Source: Elioraea tepidiphila DSM 17972
Lineage (GTDB): Bacteria; Pseudomonadota; Alphaproteobacteria; Acetobacterales; Acetobacteraceae
NCBI RefSeq assembly: GCF_000378465.1
Contig: NZ_KB899910.1
Coordinates: forward strand, 186,001-250,000
Reading direction: 5' to 3'
DNA length: 64,000 nucleotides
In this document: in pieces, positions 41,355-50,152 of the stretch
Numbering within the stretch: position 1 is the stretch's first letter
How the letters are laid out: each line of letters starts with the position of its first letter
Translations under genes and position numbers: made by a program
Notes under the pieces: model-generated
The model's database searches: none
What the model was told of the DNA's origin: nothing
Seen by the model: the letters and a program-made list of their open reading frames with translations, nothing else

Positions 41355-42091
41355 AGCGCTGCCTCCTGCTCCTGTTGACGGCGCTGCTGATGCTGCTGCC
41401 GTCGGTCGCCTTCGCCCAGTCGGTGACGGTCGATCTCGGCAGCGCCGGCGATGGCAGCGCGGCGACGCGGATCGTCCAGCTCACCGCGCTGATCGCGCTG
41501 CTCAGCCTCGCCCCCTCGCTGCTGGTGATGGTGACGGCGTTCGCCCGCATCGTGATCGTGCTGTCGCTGCTGCGCGCCGCCCTCGGCACGCAGGGGACAC
41601 CGCCCAACACCGTGCTGATCGGGCTCGCGCTGTTCCTCACCTTCTTCGTCATGCAGCCCGCCTTCGAGCAGGCCTGGACGCTCGGCATCCTGCCGATGAC
41701 CGAGGGGCGTGTCAGCGAGATCGAAGGCATGCGCCTCGCCGCCGAACCGTTCCGCGGCTTCATGGTGGCGAATCTGCGGGCGGAGGATCTCTCGCTCTTC
41801 CTCGACATCGCCGATCTGCCGCCGCCCGAGTCGCCGGCCCTCACGCCCTGGCGCGCGCTCGTGCCGGCCTTCCTGGTCGGCGAGCTCCGCCGCGCCTTCG
41901 AGATCGGGTTCCTGCTGTTCGTGCCGTTCCTGGTGATCGACCTGGTCGTCGCCTCGGTGCTGATGAGCATGGGCATGATGATGCTGCCGCCGACGGTCGT
42001 CTCACTGCCGTTCAAGCTGATCTTCTTCGTGCTGGTGGACGGCTGGCGGCTGGTCTCGGGCAGTCTGGCACAGAGTTTCGTCGGCGGTTGA
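41351..42091 (+). CDS. fliP: Flagellar biosynthesis protein FliP
   Basis: This 246-residue export-gate protein has a cleavable signal peptide (MKRCLLLLLTALLMLLPSVAFAQ) and four membrane helices. Family blocks include LAPSLLVMVTAFARIVIVLSLLRAALGTQGTPPN, FMVANLRAEDLSLFLDIA, LVPAFLVGELRRAFEIGFLLFVPFLVIDLVVASVLMSMGMMMLPPTVVSLPFKL. The fused region is nearly identical to textbook FliP. Its stop is 51 nt before the M20 peptidase, the first gene of a non-flagellar island. Confidence 0.97.
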   Translation: MKRCLLLLLTALLMLLPSVAFAQSVTVDLGSAGDGSAATRIVQLTALIALLSLAPSLLVMVTAFARIVIVLSLLRAALGTQGTPPNTVLIGLALFLTFFVMQPAFEQAWTLGILPMTEGRVSEIEGMRLAAEPFRGFMVANLRAEDLSLFLDIADLPPPESPALTPWRALVPAFLVGELRRAFEIGFLLFVPFLVIDLVVASVLMSMGMMMLPPTVVSLPFKLIFFVLVDGWRLVSGSLAQSFVGG

Positions 42092-42142
42092 TTGCCCTCG
42101 GGGCCGCCACGGGTCACGCTGTTCCCCGTGAAGGGGGATGCG

Positions 42143-43318
42143 ATGCGGGAGCTGACGAGCGAGGCGCTGCTCGAGGATGTGCGGCGCTGGGTGGCGATCG
42201 AGAGCCCGACCCAGGATGCCGGCGCGGTGAACCGCATGGCGGATCATGCCGAGGCCGAGCTGCGCGGCCTTGGGGCGGCGATCGAGCGCATCCCCGGCAC
42301 CGACGGGTTCGGCGACATCCTGCTCGGCCGCGTGCCGGGCGAGACCGGGGGCCCCGGCATCCTGGTGCTGGGCCACATGGACACGGTGCACCCAGTCGGC
42401 ACGCTGGCGGGCCCCCTGCCCTTCCGGATCGAGGGCGAGCGCGCCTACGGCCCGGCCATCTACGACATGAAGGGTGGAAACGCGATCGCGATCGCCGCCT
42501 TGAAGCACCTGCACGCGACCGGGCGCCGGCCGCGCCTGCCCGTGACGGTGATGATGATCCCGGACGAGGAGGCCGGCAGCCCGTCCTCGCGCGCGCGGAT
42601 CGAGGCCGAGGCGCTTCGCCACGCGATGGTGCTGGTCGCGGAGCCGTCGGGTCAGGGAGGACGGCTGACCGTGGCCCGCCACGGGATCGCGCGCTTCCAT
42701 CTGCGCGCCATCGGGCGGCCCGCGCATGCCGGCGCCTATCACGAGAAGGGTCGCAGCGCGATCCGCGAGATGGCGCACCAGGTGCTGGCGATCGAGGCGA
42801 TGACCGACTATGCGCGCACGATCGTGCTCAATGTCGGCACGATCACCGGCGGCACACACGAGAACATGGTGCCGCTCGGTTGCGAGGCCTGCGTCTACGT
42901 GCTGGTGCCGACCGTGGACGCCGAGGCCGAGGTGCATGGACGTCTGCTCGGCTTGCGGCCTGCCAATCCCGATGTCCGCCTCGAGGTGCGGCGGGGCCTG
43001 TTTCGCCCGCCCTACGTCAAGACGCCGGCGATCCAGGCACTCTCCGATCACGCCACTGCCCTCGCGCGCGATCTCCCCTTCCCCGTCGCCGGCGAGCGCG
43101 TGGCCGGTGGGGGCAGTGACGGCAATTTCACCGGCGCGCTCGGCGTGCCGACGCTCGACGGGCTCGGCGTGATCGGCGACGGGCCGCACACGCACGAGGA
43201 GCACCTGCTGATCCCGTGCCTGGTGCCGCGTACGACGCTCTGGGTGCGCCTGTTCGAGACGCTCGATGCGCCGCTCGTCGCGGCGGCTCAGGCGCCGGGC
43301 AGCAGCGTCGCGATGTAG
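42143..43318 (+). CDS. M20 family metallopeptidase (carboxypeptidase G2-like)
   Basis: This 391-residue zinc peptidase/deacylase has LVLGHMDTVHPVG (first metal ligand), YDMKGGNAIAIAAL, IPDEEAGSPSSR (catalytic and metal Glu), LVAEPSGQGGRLTVARHGIARF and GGGSDGNFTGALGVPTLDGLG at the second metal site. It resembles glutamate carboxypeptidase. The lid domain spans about residues 180-290. It runs into speE tail to tail, overlapping it by 31 nt. It sits in a small non-flagellar island between flagellar operons. Confidence 0.9.
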   Translation: MRELTSEALLEDVRRWVAIESPTQDAGAVNRMADHAEAELRGLGAAIERIPGTDGFGDILLGRVPGETGGPGILVLGHMDTVHPVGTLAGPLPFRIEGERAYGPAIYDMKGGNAIAIAALKHLHATGRRPRLPVTVMMIPDEEAGSPSSRARIEAEALRHAMVLVAEPSGQGGRLTVARHGIARFHLRAIGRPAHAGAYHEKGRSAIREMAHQVLAIEAMTDYARTIVLNVGTITGGTHENMVPLGCEACVYVLVPTVDAEAEVHGRLLGLRPANPDVRLEVRRGLFRPPYVKTPAIQALSDHATALARDLPFPVAGERVAGGGSDGNFTGALGVPTLDGLGVIGDGPHTHEEHLLIPCLVPRTTLWVRLFETLDAPLVAAAQAPGSSVAM

Positions 43319-44160
43319 GGCGGAAGCTGGAAGGCGGCGGCGTGCACCGCGGGCGTCCAGTAGCGCGTGGTGCCGAGGATGCCGGCCGCTTCTGCCCGAC
43401 GGGCGAGTTCCTCCGGGGCGATCTCCCGCAGGCCAGCCTGCTTCGCCGACCAGCCCAGCGTCATGAACCCGCCGACATAGGTCGGCACGGCAGCGACATA
43501 GGCGTGCACGTCGGCGAACACCTTACGTCGGCGCAGGCTGGTCTCGCGCAGCTCGTCGCCCTGCATGAACGGCACGCCGCACTGGTTCACCACCAGCCCG
43601 CGCGGGGTAAGGATGCGCGCGCAATTGGCGTAGAACTCGTCGGTGAACAGCACCTCACCGACGCCGATCGGATCGGTGCTGTCGACGATGATCACGTCGT
43701 AGCTCGCTTCCTCCGCCTCGCGCACATGGGCGATGCCGTCGCCGACGATCACCTCGGCACGCGGATCGTTCCAGGCATCGCCCGAGATCGCCGGCATGTG
43801 CTCGCGGCAGAGCCGGATCACCTCGCCGTCAATCTCGACCATCACCGCGCGCTCGACACCGCGATGGGCCAGAACGCGACGCAGCACGCCGCCGTCGCCG
43901 GCGCCGATGATCAGCACGCGGCGCGCCTCGCCATGCGCGATCAGCGGCACATGCGCGAGCATCTCCTGATAGACGAACTCGTCCGCCTCGGTGATCTGGA
44001 TCACTCCGTCCAGCACCAGCACGCGCCCGTGGCTCTCGGTCTCGACGATGGCGATGTCCTGGAACGCCGAGCGGGTGCGCGCGAGTTCGCGCACGACGCG
44101 GAAGCGCTGACCCCAGGCGGGATAGAGCGTCTCGTTCAGCCAGATCTCAGCGGAGCTCAT
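43288..44160 (-). CDS. speE: Spermidine synthase SpeE
   Basis: This 290-residue aminopropyltransferase makes spermidine from putrescine and decarboxylated SAM. Motifs are LVLDGVIQITEADEFVYQEML, VLIIGAGDGGVLRRVL (SAM loop), MVEIDGEVIRLCREH, YDVIIVDSTDPIGVGEVLFT with the catalytic Asp, and GGFMTLGWSAKQ. The ATG at 44160 has GAGGA upstream. SpeD is upstream on the same strand with a 92-nt spacer containing two strong hairpins. The last 31 nt overlap the M20 peptidase on the other strand. Confidence 0.95.
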   Translation of the reverse strand: MSSAEIWLNETLYPAWGQRFRVVRELARTRSAFQDIAIVETESHGRVLVLDGVIQITEADEFVYQEMLAHVPLIAHGEARRVLIIGAGDGGVLRRVLAHRGVERAVMVEIDGEVIRLCREHMPAISGDAWNDPRAEVIVGDGIAHVREAEEASYDVIIVDSTDPIGVGEVLFTDEFYANCARILTPRGLVVNQCGVPFMQGDELRETSLRRRKVFADVHAYVAAVPTYVGGFMTLGWSAKQAGLREIAPEELARRAEAAGILGTTRYWTPAVHAAAFQLPPYIATLLPGA

Positions 44161-44184
44161 GATCGTCCTCGCCATGATGCGGAT

Positions 44185-44252
44185 CGGGCGCGGCACGCCG
44201 CGCCCGACAGGCACCCAGGTTGAGGCAGCCGGGGCCGGGCGATACCGGCCCC
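44185..44252 (-). other. Two GC hairpins between speD and speE
   Basis: The intergenic spacer holds GGGGCCGG/CCGGCCCC (44231-44252, directly after the speD stop) and CGGGCGCGG/CCGCGCCCG (44185-44206). Neither has a U-tract. They may stabilise speD mRNA or partly attenuate read-through to speE. Confidence 0.5.
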
Positions 44253-44717
44253 TCAGCCCACCATGCCGCGCTTCTGCTCGCCGAGCAGCACACGCTCCGG
44301 CTGGAACGCGCGCTTGATCGCCGGGATCGAGTCGTACGGATCGCAGGCCCCGCACATGAAGATGTCGATCGCCGCGTAGTCGCGCTCGGGCCACGTGTGG
44401 ATCGAGATGTGGCTTTCCGCCAGCACCAGCACGCCCGACACCCCGCCATTGGGCGAGAAGTGGTGGAAGTGGCCGTGCAGGATCGTCGCGCCGGCGGCCT
44501 CGGCGGCCGCGCGGAGTGCCGCGTCGATGTGATCGGGATCGTCGAGCCGCGACGCCCCCCACAGATCGACGAGCAGATGCGTGCCGGCGAACTTCACGCC
44601 GTTGCGCTCGACGAAGTAGTCCTTCCTGTCCTCCGAGCACTCGGTGCCGGGGCGATCGATCGTCTGGGCTTCGCTCGGAGAGTCCGAGACCATCCCCAGT
44701 CGGGTGAGAGCGTTCAT
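44253..44717 (-). CDS. speD: S-adenosylmethionine decarboxylase proenzyme SpeD
   Basis: This 154-residue pyruvoyl enzyme gives decarboxylated SAM for SpeE. The self-cleavage site is Glu101-Ser102 in LVLAESHISIHTWPERDYAA, so Ser102 becomes the pyruvoyl group. FAGTHLLVDLWGASRLDDP and IDIFMCGACDP are also present. It belongs to the prokaryotic class 1b, with an N-terminal extension of about 40 residues and the C-terminal QKRGMVG. The ATG at 44717 follows AAAGGGG. A long hairpin (44817-44846) separates it from the upstream TPR gene on the same strand. Confidence 0.94.
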   Translation of the reverse strand: MNALTRLGMVSDSPSEAQTIDRPGTECSEDRKDYFVERNGVKFAGTHLLVDLWGASRLDDPDHIDAALRAAAEAAGATILHGHFHHFSPNGGVSGVLVLAESHISIHTWPERDYAAIDIFMCGACDPYDSIPAIKRAFQPERVLLGEQKRGMVG

Positions 44718-44816
44718 GGCGAACCCCTTTCCAACCAGCAGATGACCAGCGGGCGCGGTCAAGGCGGCGGTATTTGAGGCACCAACCCCCGCGATGCAAG
44801 CCTTAATCGTCCCGCC

Positions 44817-44846
44817 CGGCGCATAGGGCGGTCCCGCCCTGCGCCG
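44817..44846 (-). terminator. Hairpin after the TPR gene
   Basis: Outer stem CGGCGC/GCGCCG and inner AGGGCGG/CCGCCCT form a long hairpin 4 nt beyond the stop of the 1019-residue TPR gene. There is no U-tract, but the position marks the end of the fliL operon and the start of the spe region. Confidence 0.5.
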
Positions 44847-44849
44847 CCC

Positions 44850-47800
44850 TCAGTCGCGCGGCGCCGTCGCGAGGGCGGCGAGGATGCGCGGCATCTCGCG
44901 CGCGAGCCGGAGTTCGGCGGAAACCCGGGGCAGATCGGAGGCGCCGCGCACCGGCCCGCCGGTCAGCAGCCGGAACGGTTCGGAGAGCGGCCCCGTCGCC
45001 ATCGCGGCACCGTGATCCCGCGCGAGCCCGCTCAGCGTCTCCGTATCGCCCGAGAGCGAGGCCGCGACCGCGAGCCGCAGCAGCATGCGTCGCTGGTCGG
45101 CATCGAGCGGATTGCCAGGGGCGGGCAGGCGGCTCCGCGCCAGCACCTTCAGCGCCGCCACCGCGTCCTTCCAGTCGCCCGCCTGCGCGGCGAGTTCGGC
45201 ACGCGCATCGAGCGCGACCGGATCCTCCGATTGCGCCAGCAATGCTCGGGCCGCGGGCGGGTCTCCGCTCGCGGCAAGCGCCCGCGCCCGCAGCACCAGG
45301 CGCTCGGTGGCGAGCGCAGGCGGGGGACGGTGCGGCTCGCTGGCACCCAGCACCGCCAGCGCGGCGGCCGCGTCGCCATCGGCGAGCTTCAGGCGGGCGA
45401 GGCGAAGCCCGGTGCGGGCACGATCGATGCCGCGCTCCGGCTGGCTGTCCATCAGCCGCTGCAGGGTGATGCCGGCGCGCGCGGTCAGATCGAGCGCGAC
45501 CAGCCGCTCGGCCAGCCGCGCGACCATCTCATCGCCGGCCTGGCCGGGCGGCAGAAGGTCGGCGTTCTCCTCGAACAGCGCGATCGCCTCGACCGGCGGC
45601 ATCGTGTCGGCCGCACCGTCGCGGAAGAGGGCGGCGAAGGCCTCGCCGAGCCGTGCCCGGATGTCGCCCGCACGGTCGGGAAACAGCGAGGCGGTCTCGC
45701 GCAGCAGCAGCAGGGCCCCCGACCAGTCGCCCGACTGGGCCCGCAGCTCCGCCGCGCGCAGCCGGAGCGCACGTTCCGCCGCATCGCCGCGCCACGCGTA
45801 GAGCAGCGGCTCCAGCCGCGCCGCCGCCTCGGGTGCGCCGATCCGGCCCTCGCGCAGGCCGAGTTCCACCGCACGGGCGAGCGCCCGCACGCGCTGGCGC
45901 CGGTCGCGCAGCCGATCGAGCGCCTCGTAGGCCGCGAGCGCCTCGTCGATCCGCCCGCGCGCCTCCATCAGCATCGCACGCGAGAGTGCGAGTTCCGGCA
46001 GCTCGCCGAGCCGGGCGAGCAGGGCATCCGCCACCTCGACCTCGCCACCCTCGAGCATCGCCTCGGCGGCCGATGGCGCGATCCGGCGCGCGAGCGGCAA
46101 CGGATAGGCCGGCAGCAGCGGCGCGGCGGCGGCGAATTTCGGCGCCGTCACGGCGGCCGGCGTGCCGGTCTGCTCGGCGAGCCAGGCGCGCCAGAGCGTG
46201 ATCTCGTCGGTGCCGTCGAGCCGCGGATCGGATAGCGGGCCACGCGCCTCATCGGGGCGGCCGGCGAGCAGGGCCGCGGCGCCGGCAAGCGCGGCCCAGC
46301 GGGGGGAGGCGGCGGCCACAGGATCCTCGGACGCGGCAAGCGCCAGCACCGCGTAGGCCTCCGGTCCGAAGCCGAGCGCGAGCATGGTCTCGGCGAGCAT
46401 CATGCGCGGCCGGGCACGCGCGAGCGGCGGGGCGGCCGCGGTCTCGGCGCGCAGCAGGCGCAGCCGCTCGGCAAGCGCGGCTTCGGGGAGGCTCGGGATG
46501 TCGAAGCTCCGCGTCGGCGCACGCGTCGCGAGCGAGAGATCGACGCCCTGCTGGCCGGGCGTGATCGCGAGCCCGCGCGGCATGGTCTGGCCGGCGGTCA
46601 GGGCGAAGGCGTTGTCGGCCGGACGCAGGGTGACGTGCTCCGACCAGGCCAGCACCGCGACGCCGCGCTGCGTCGGCATCAGGGAGAATTCCGGATAGGC
46701 ACGGCCAACCGGGACGCGGCCCTCGCCCTCGGCGAGCGTGCCGATCAAGAGGCGCTCGCCCGTGTCGGGGTCGCTCAGGTGCACCACCGCGGCGGCGCCA
46801 GGCGCCTCGACCGTCAGGCCGACGCGCCCCCCCTCCTCGCGCACGGCGGCGCTGAGCGCGTTGCCGGGCGGAAAGCCCTCGGGCAGCACTTCGAGGCGGA
46901 CGCCGCGCTCGGTGCGGGCGAGCCGGACGGCCGCCTCATCGGGCAGGCGGACACGGATGACCGTCGCGGCCGGCGTGACCGCCACCTCGGCCGAGCCGAA
47001 GACCGGGTCGGCACGCAGCGGCCGCAGATCGACCGGCCGCGCCTCGTCGGCCACGACCCAGACCCAGTCGCCGCGACGCAGCACGGCGAAGCCGGTCGTC
47101 GCGGCGAAGGGCAGCACGACCGAAGGATGGGGCGCGTTGCGGACCGCGCGGGCGGTGAGGCTGACCGGGCCGGGCCCGGACGGCGCGGGGGTGCCGGCCG
47201 TCGGCAGCGCCTGTGCCGGCTGTGGCGCGACCTGTGCGAGCTGAGGCTCAGACCGCGGAGCCTCCGCGACCGGGACGCTCGCCTCGATCGGGGGCGCAGG
47301 CCCGGTGGCGGCCAACGCTTCCGTGGCCTGCGGCGCCGAGGCCGGCGCCGCGGTATCGGCGCGGCTCGCGCGCGCGGAGGGCTCGGACGGTGGCGCTTCG
47401 GCGCGCGGCGGCACGGGCACCCGAGCCTCGCTCACGGCGGCAAGCGCGCGGGGCTCGGACGGCGGTGCAGGCGGCAGCGGCAGCGGCGGCGCAGCAGCGA
47501 TCGGCGCGGCCGCCGGAACAGGTGGCACAGCGCGGGCCGGCGAGGCCGGGGGCCGGGCGGCATCCGAGGGCGCGACATCCAACACGATGCGCGCGCCGAG
47601 GCGGTAGTGGCGCAGCCTCGCGCCGGGCGCAACCTCGATCGCCGCGCCCGTGCCGGAGGCATCGAGCGATGTCACCTGGCGCGGCAGGCGTCGGTTGACG
47701 CCCTCGGTCTCGAAGCGGCCGGGCCGCTCGAACGACAGCAGGATCCGGTCCCCCTCCCGCGCCACGGTGTAGCCGACAGGGGCGGGCCACTCGAACACCA

Positions 47801-47909
47801 CCCGGCCGAAACCGGGGTGGCTGCCGGCGCGGACCGCGACCGGCTCCTCCGCGTGGGCCGCGGAGGTGGCGAGGGCCAGCGTGAAGGCGAGCAGGAGGGG
47901 ACGGTGCAT
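44850..47909 (-). CDS. Exported proline-rich TPR protein of the fliL operon
   Basis: This 1019-residue protein has a signal peptide (MHRPLLLAFTLALATSAAHA), a beta-domain that looks AMIN-like (SHPGFGRVVFEWPAPVGYTV, RILLSFERPGRFE), an Ala/Pro-rich disordered linker (about residues 110-260), a second beta-domain (AATTGFAVLRRGDWVWVVAD) and a long helical repeat C-terminal half (about 420-1019) with TPR-like pairs such as LRLRAAELRAQSGDWSGALLLLRE and RLALKLADGDAAAALAVL-type units. It overlaps cheZ by 1 nt. It is probably periplasmic. The co-operon suggests a motor or stator accessory function, but none is proven. Confidence 0.75.
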   Translation of the reverse strand: MHRPLLLAFTLALATSAAHAEEPVAVRAGSHPGFGRVVFEWPAPVGYTVAREGDRILLSFERPGRFETEGVNRRLPRQVTSLDASGTGAAIEVAPGARLRHYRLGARIVLDVAPSDAARPPASPARAVPPVPAAAPIAAAPPLPLPPAPPSEPRALAAVSEARVPVPPRAEAPPSEPSARASRADTAAPASAPQATEALAATGPAPPIEASVPVAEAPRSEPQLAQVAPQPAQALPTAGTPAPSGPGPVSLTARAVRNAPHPSVVLPFAATTGFAVLRRGDWVWVVADEARPVDLRPLRADPVFGSAEVAVTPAATVIRVRLPDEAAVRLARTERGVRLEVLPEGFPPGNALSAAVREEGGRVGLTVEAPGAAAVVHLSDPDTGERLLIGTLAEGEGRVPVGRAYPEFSLMPTQRGVAVLAWSEHVTLRPADNAFALTAGQTMPRGLAITPGQQGVDLSLATRAPTRSFDIPSLPEAALAERLRLLRAETAAAPPLARARPRMMLAETMLALGFGPEAYAVLALAASEDPVAAASPRWAALAGAAALLAGRPDEARGPLSDPRLDGTDEITLWRAWLAEQTGTPAAVTAPKFAAAAPLLPAYPLPLARRIAPSAAEAMLEGGEVEVADALLARLGELPELALSRAMLMEARGRIDEALAAYEALDRLRDRRQRVRALARAVELGLREGRIGAPEAAARLEPLLYAWRGDAAERALRLRAAELRAQSGDWSGALLLLRETASLFPDRAGDIRARLGEAFAALFRDGAADTMPPVEAIALFEENADLLPPGQAGDEMVARLAERLVALDLTARAGITLQRLMDSQPERGIDRARTGLRLARLKLADGDAAAALAVLGASEPHRPPPALATERLVLRARALAASGDPPAARALLAQSEDPVALDARAELAAQAGDWKDAVAALKVLARSRLPAPGNPLDADQRRMLLRLAVAASLSGDTETLSGLARDHGAAMATGPLSEPFRLLTGGPVRGASDLPRVSAELRLAREMPRILAALATAPRD

Positions 47910-48559
47910 CAATCGAAACTCGCGAGCAGACGGTCGATCTCGGCCTGATCCACGCCATTGCCGGGCAGTTGCGGGCCGTTCAGCAGCGACGCTTCCGGGC
48001 CGGCCGCGACCGGTGCGGGCGGCTCGGCGCCGGCGGCACGATCGGAGAAGGTCGCGACGATCGCCGCGATCCGGTCCTCGATCGACTTCAGCGTCCGCAC
48101 CACCTTGGTGATCCGCTGGCCGGTGATGTCCTGGAAGCTGCACGCCTCGTAGATCCGCGTCACCGCAGCCTGCAGCGCCTCGCCCTGCTCGCCGCCGAGC
48201 TCGCTCGCGGCCCTCTCGAACGTCTCGCAGCAATCGAGGATCTCGTTGGTCGCCTGCGCGGTCGCCTCGACGATCGCGTCGAGCTCGTCGGTCGCCGAAG
48301 GGATGAAGGCGCGGTTGATGTCCTCGACCTTGAGCGAGGCGATCTCCTGCTTGGCAGCGGCGATCGTGCGGCCGATCTGCTCGACCTCGGCGAGCAGCGT
48401 CGCCTCGCTCGCGGTCAGATCGCCGTGCATGGTCGCCAGCACCTGCTCGACGATCTCGGCGACCGCCTCGGGCGTTGTCGCGTCGCGGTGGCGCGCGCGC
48501 AGTGCGGCGAGCCGCTCGGCCAAGGCGGCGCGGCCTGCCCCGTTGCCGCCATCAGGCAT
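47909..48559 (-). CDS. cheZ: CheZ-like CheY-P phosphatase
   Basis: This 216-residue protein belongs to the CheZ family of CheY-phosphate phosphatases. The active-site helix has SFQDITGQRITKVV with Asp144 and Gln148, and the long helical hairpin occupies about residues 50-175. The last residues VDQAEIDRLLASFD resemble a CheY-binding peptide and mirror the FliM N-terminal LNQAEIDSLLGF. It overlaps cheY by 8 nt and the TPR gene by 1 nt. CheZ is less widespread in alphaproteobacteria than in gammaproteobacteria, so its linkage here is informative. Confidence 0.88.
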   Translation of the reverse strand: MPDGGNGAGRAALAERLAALRARHRDATTPEAVAEIVEQVLATMHGDLTASEATLLAEVEQIGRTIAAAKQEIASLKVEDINRAFIPSATDELDAIVEATAQATNEILDCCETFERAASELGGEQGEALQAAVTRIYEACSFQDITGQRITKVVRTLKSIEDRIAAIVATFSDRAAGAEPPAPVAAGPEASLLNGPQLPGNGVDQAEIDRLLASFD

Positions 48560-48932
48560 GGACGAGCACCTTCTCGATCTTCTCCTTCAACGTCTCGGCG
48601 TTGAAGGGCTTGACGATGTAGTTGGAGACGCCGGCCTGCTTCGCGGCGATGACGTTCTCGGTCTTGCTCTCGGCGGTGATCATGATGAAGGGCAGGTTGC
48701 GGAGCTTGCCGTCGGCTCGCACCTCCTGGAGCAGCTGGAGGCCGGTCATGGGCTGCATGTTCCAGTCCGAGATGACCAGGCCGTAGTTGCCACTGCGCAG
48801 CATGGACAGCGCCTGCGCGCCGTCGGTCGCCTCGTCGACATTGTTGAAGTCGAGCTGGCGCAGCAGGTTGCGGATGATTCGCAGCATCGTCTTGTAGTCA
48901 TCGACGATGAGGATGTTCATGTTCTTGTCCAT
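48552..48932 (-). CDS. cheY: Chemotaxis response regulator CheY
   Basis: This 126-residue single-domain receiver has acidic residues Asp11/Asp12, the phospho-acceptor Asp56 in VISDWNMQPMTG, Thr86 and Lys108 in NYIVKPF. Lack of an output domain and the WNMP-like loop mark it as a CheY. Phospho-CheY would bind FliM, which is encoded three genes upstream in the same operon. It overlaps the cheZ start by 8 nt. Confidence 0.93.
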   Translation of the reverse strand: MDKNMNILIVDDYKTMLRIIRNLLRQLDFNNVDEATDGAQALSMLRSGNYGLVISDWNMQPMTGLQLLQEVRADGKLRNLPFIMITAESKTENVIAAKQAGVSNYIVKPFNAETLKEKIEKVLVHA

Positions 48933-48986
48933 GGATCGGATCGCGCTCCTGTGGTGGCCGGGGCGGGCGCCGCCGGGGGCTGGGGG

Positions 48987-49706
48987 TCAACCGCCTGCCG
49001 CACCCTCATCGGGCGAGCGGGCTCGGCGCTGCGCGAGCTCAGCCGTCAGTGCCTTCGCCTTGTCCGGATTCATTCCGGCCAGGATCGGGGCGGCGTTGCG
49101 TTCGCGCATGCGCTCGACCACCTCTATCAGCACAGGCATTTCCAGTTCGTTGAAGATGCGCGCGGCATCGCGCGGACGCATGGTCTCGTAGATCTTCACG
49201 AGGCCGCGCCAGCCGGCATCGGTGCGCTCGCGCGCGGCCTGATCGAGCGCCTCAAGGCGCTGCTGCAACTGCTGAAGTTCCTCGATCCGCTCGGCGAGCC
49301 GACGCTCGGCCGCGACCACGACAGCCTCGCGCTCGGCGATCGTGCGCTCGCGCTCCTCCAGCGCGAGACGGCGGGCGCGCAGATCCTCGAGCACCGTCAT
49401 CTCTGCCGCACTCGGCTGGGCGAAGCGAGGTGCCGTCGGTGCCGACCCATCGGCCGGCGGCACTGCCGGAACCGCGGCGGGCCGATCCGTGCGCGCCGCC
49501 TGCTGCACGGCAGGCGGAGCCTCGGCCTCGCCGCGCGCGGCGAGCGCGGAGGGGACGATCGGCAGGCCGACCGCACCCTCGGGCGCGGGCGCGAACGGCA
49601 TACCGATCAGCAGCGCGGCGACGCGCACGGTCAGCAGTGCCGCAAGCGTGACGATCACGAAGGGCAGCAGGCGGGCGTGCCCGCGGCGGGATGGAGCGGT
49701 CGTCAT
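48987..49706 (-). CDS. motE: MotE-like motility protein with MgtE-N domain
   Basis: This 239-residue protein has a single N-terminal membrane segment (LLPFVIVTLAALLTVRVAALLI), a Pro/Ala-rich periplasmic linker, a coiled coil (about 110-165, ERERTIAEREAVVVAAERRL) and a C-terminal MgtE-N domain (IYETMRPRDAARIFNELEMPVLIEVVERM). This matches alphaproteobacterial MotE, a periplasmic chaperone for MotC. The gene overlaps its upstream neighbour by 4 nt and is 54 nt before cheY. Confidence 0.85.
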   Translation of the reverse strand: MTTAPSRRGHARLLPFVIVTLAALLTVRVAALLIGMPFAPAPEGAVGLPIVPSALAARGEAEAPPAVQQAARTDRPAAVPAVPPADGSAPTAPRFAQPSAAEMTVLEDLRARRLALEERERTIAEREAVVVAAERRLAERIEELQQLQQRLEALDQAARERTDAGWRGLVKIYETMRPRDAARIFNELEMPVLIEVVERMRERNAAPILAGMNPDKAKALTAELAQRRARSPDEGAAGG

Positions 49707-50152
49707 CGGGCGAGCCTCAGGGCCTGCATGAGATCGCGCTCGGCCTGGCTGCGCACCTTGGGCGCATCGGCCGTTTCCGGGAGAGCGCGGGCGGGGCTGC
49801 GCGGTTCAGGCGCATTGGCGAGCGCCCGCGCCTCGCGCACGCGCGAATCGAGGCGGTCGGCCAAGGCCTCGCCGCGCTCGATCAGGAACACGAGGTCGCC
49901 GCGCAAACGCTCGGCCGCCTCGGTCTGCTCGGCGACCTGATGGCCGGCACCTTCGGCCGCGGCGCGCAACCGCGCCGTCGAGGCCTCGGCCCGCGCGGTC
50001 GCCTCGTTGAACCCGGCGACCAGCGCCTCAAGCGCGGCGTTGTCACGGCGCAGCACGCCGAGCCGCCGCTCCAGCCGCACGGCATAGAGCAAGGTCGCGG
50101 CAAGCAGCACGAGAAGCAGCGCTTCAAGGCCCCATTGCAGCAGCGTGATCAT
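49703..50152 (-). CDS. DUF6468 family motility protein
   Basis: This 149-residue protein has one N-terminal membrane helix (LQWGLEALLLVLLAATLLYAV) and a long coiled coil (VRLERRLGVLRRDNAALEALVAGFN). It matches the DUF6468 family found between fliM and motE in alphaproteobacterial operons. The function is unknown. The ATG overlaps the fliM stop by 1 nt and the stop overlaps motE by 4 nt, so it is translationally linked to the switch and motor genes. Confidence 0.8.
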   Translation of the reverse strand: MITLLQWGLEALLLVLLAATLLYAVRLERRLGVLRRDNAALEALVAGFNEATARAEASTARLRAAAEGAGHQVAEQTEAAERLRGDLVFLIERGEALADRLDSRVREARALANAPEPRSPARALPETADAPKVRSQAERDLMQALRLAR

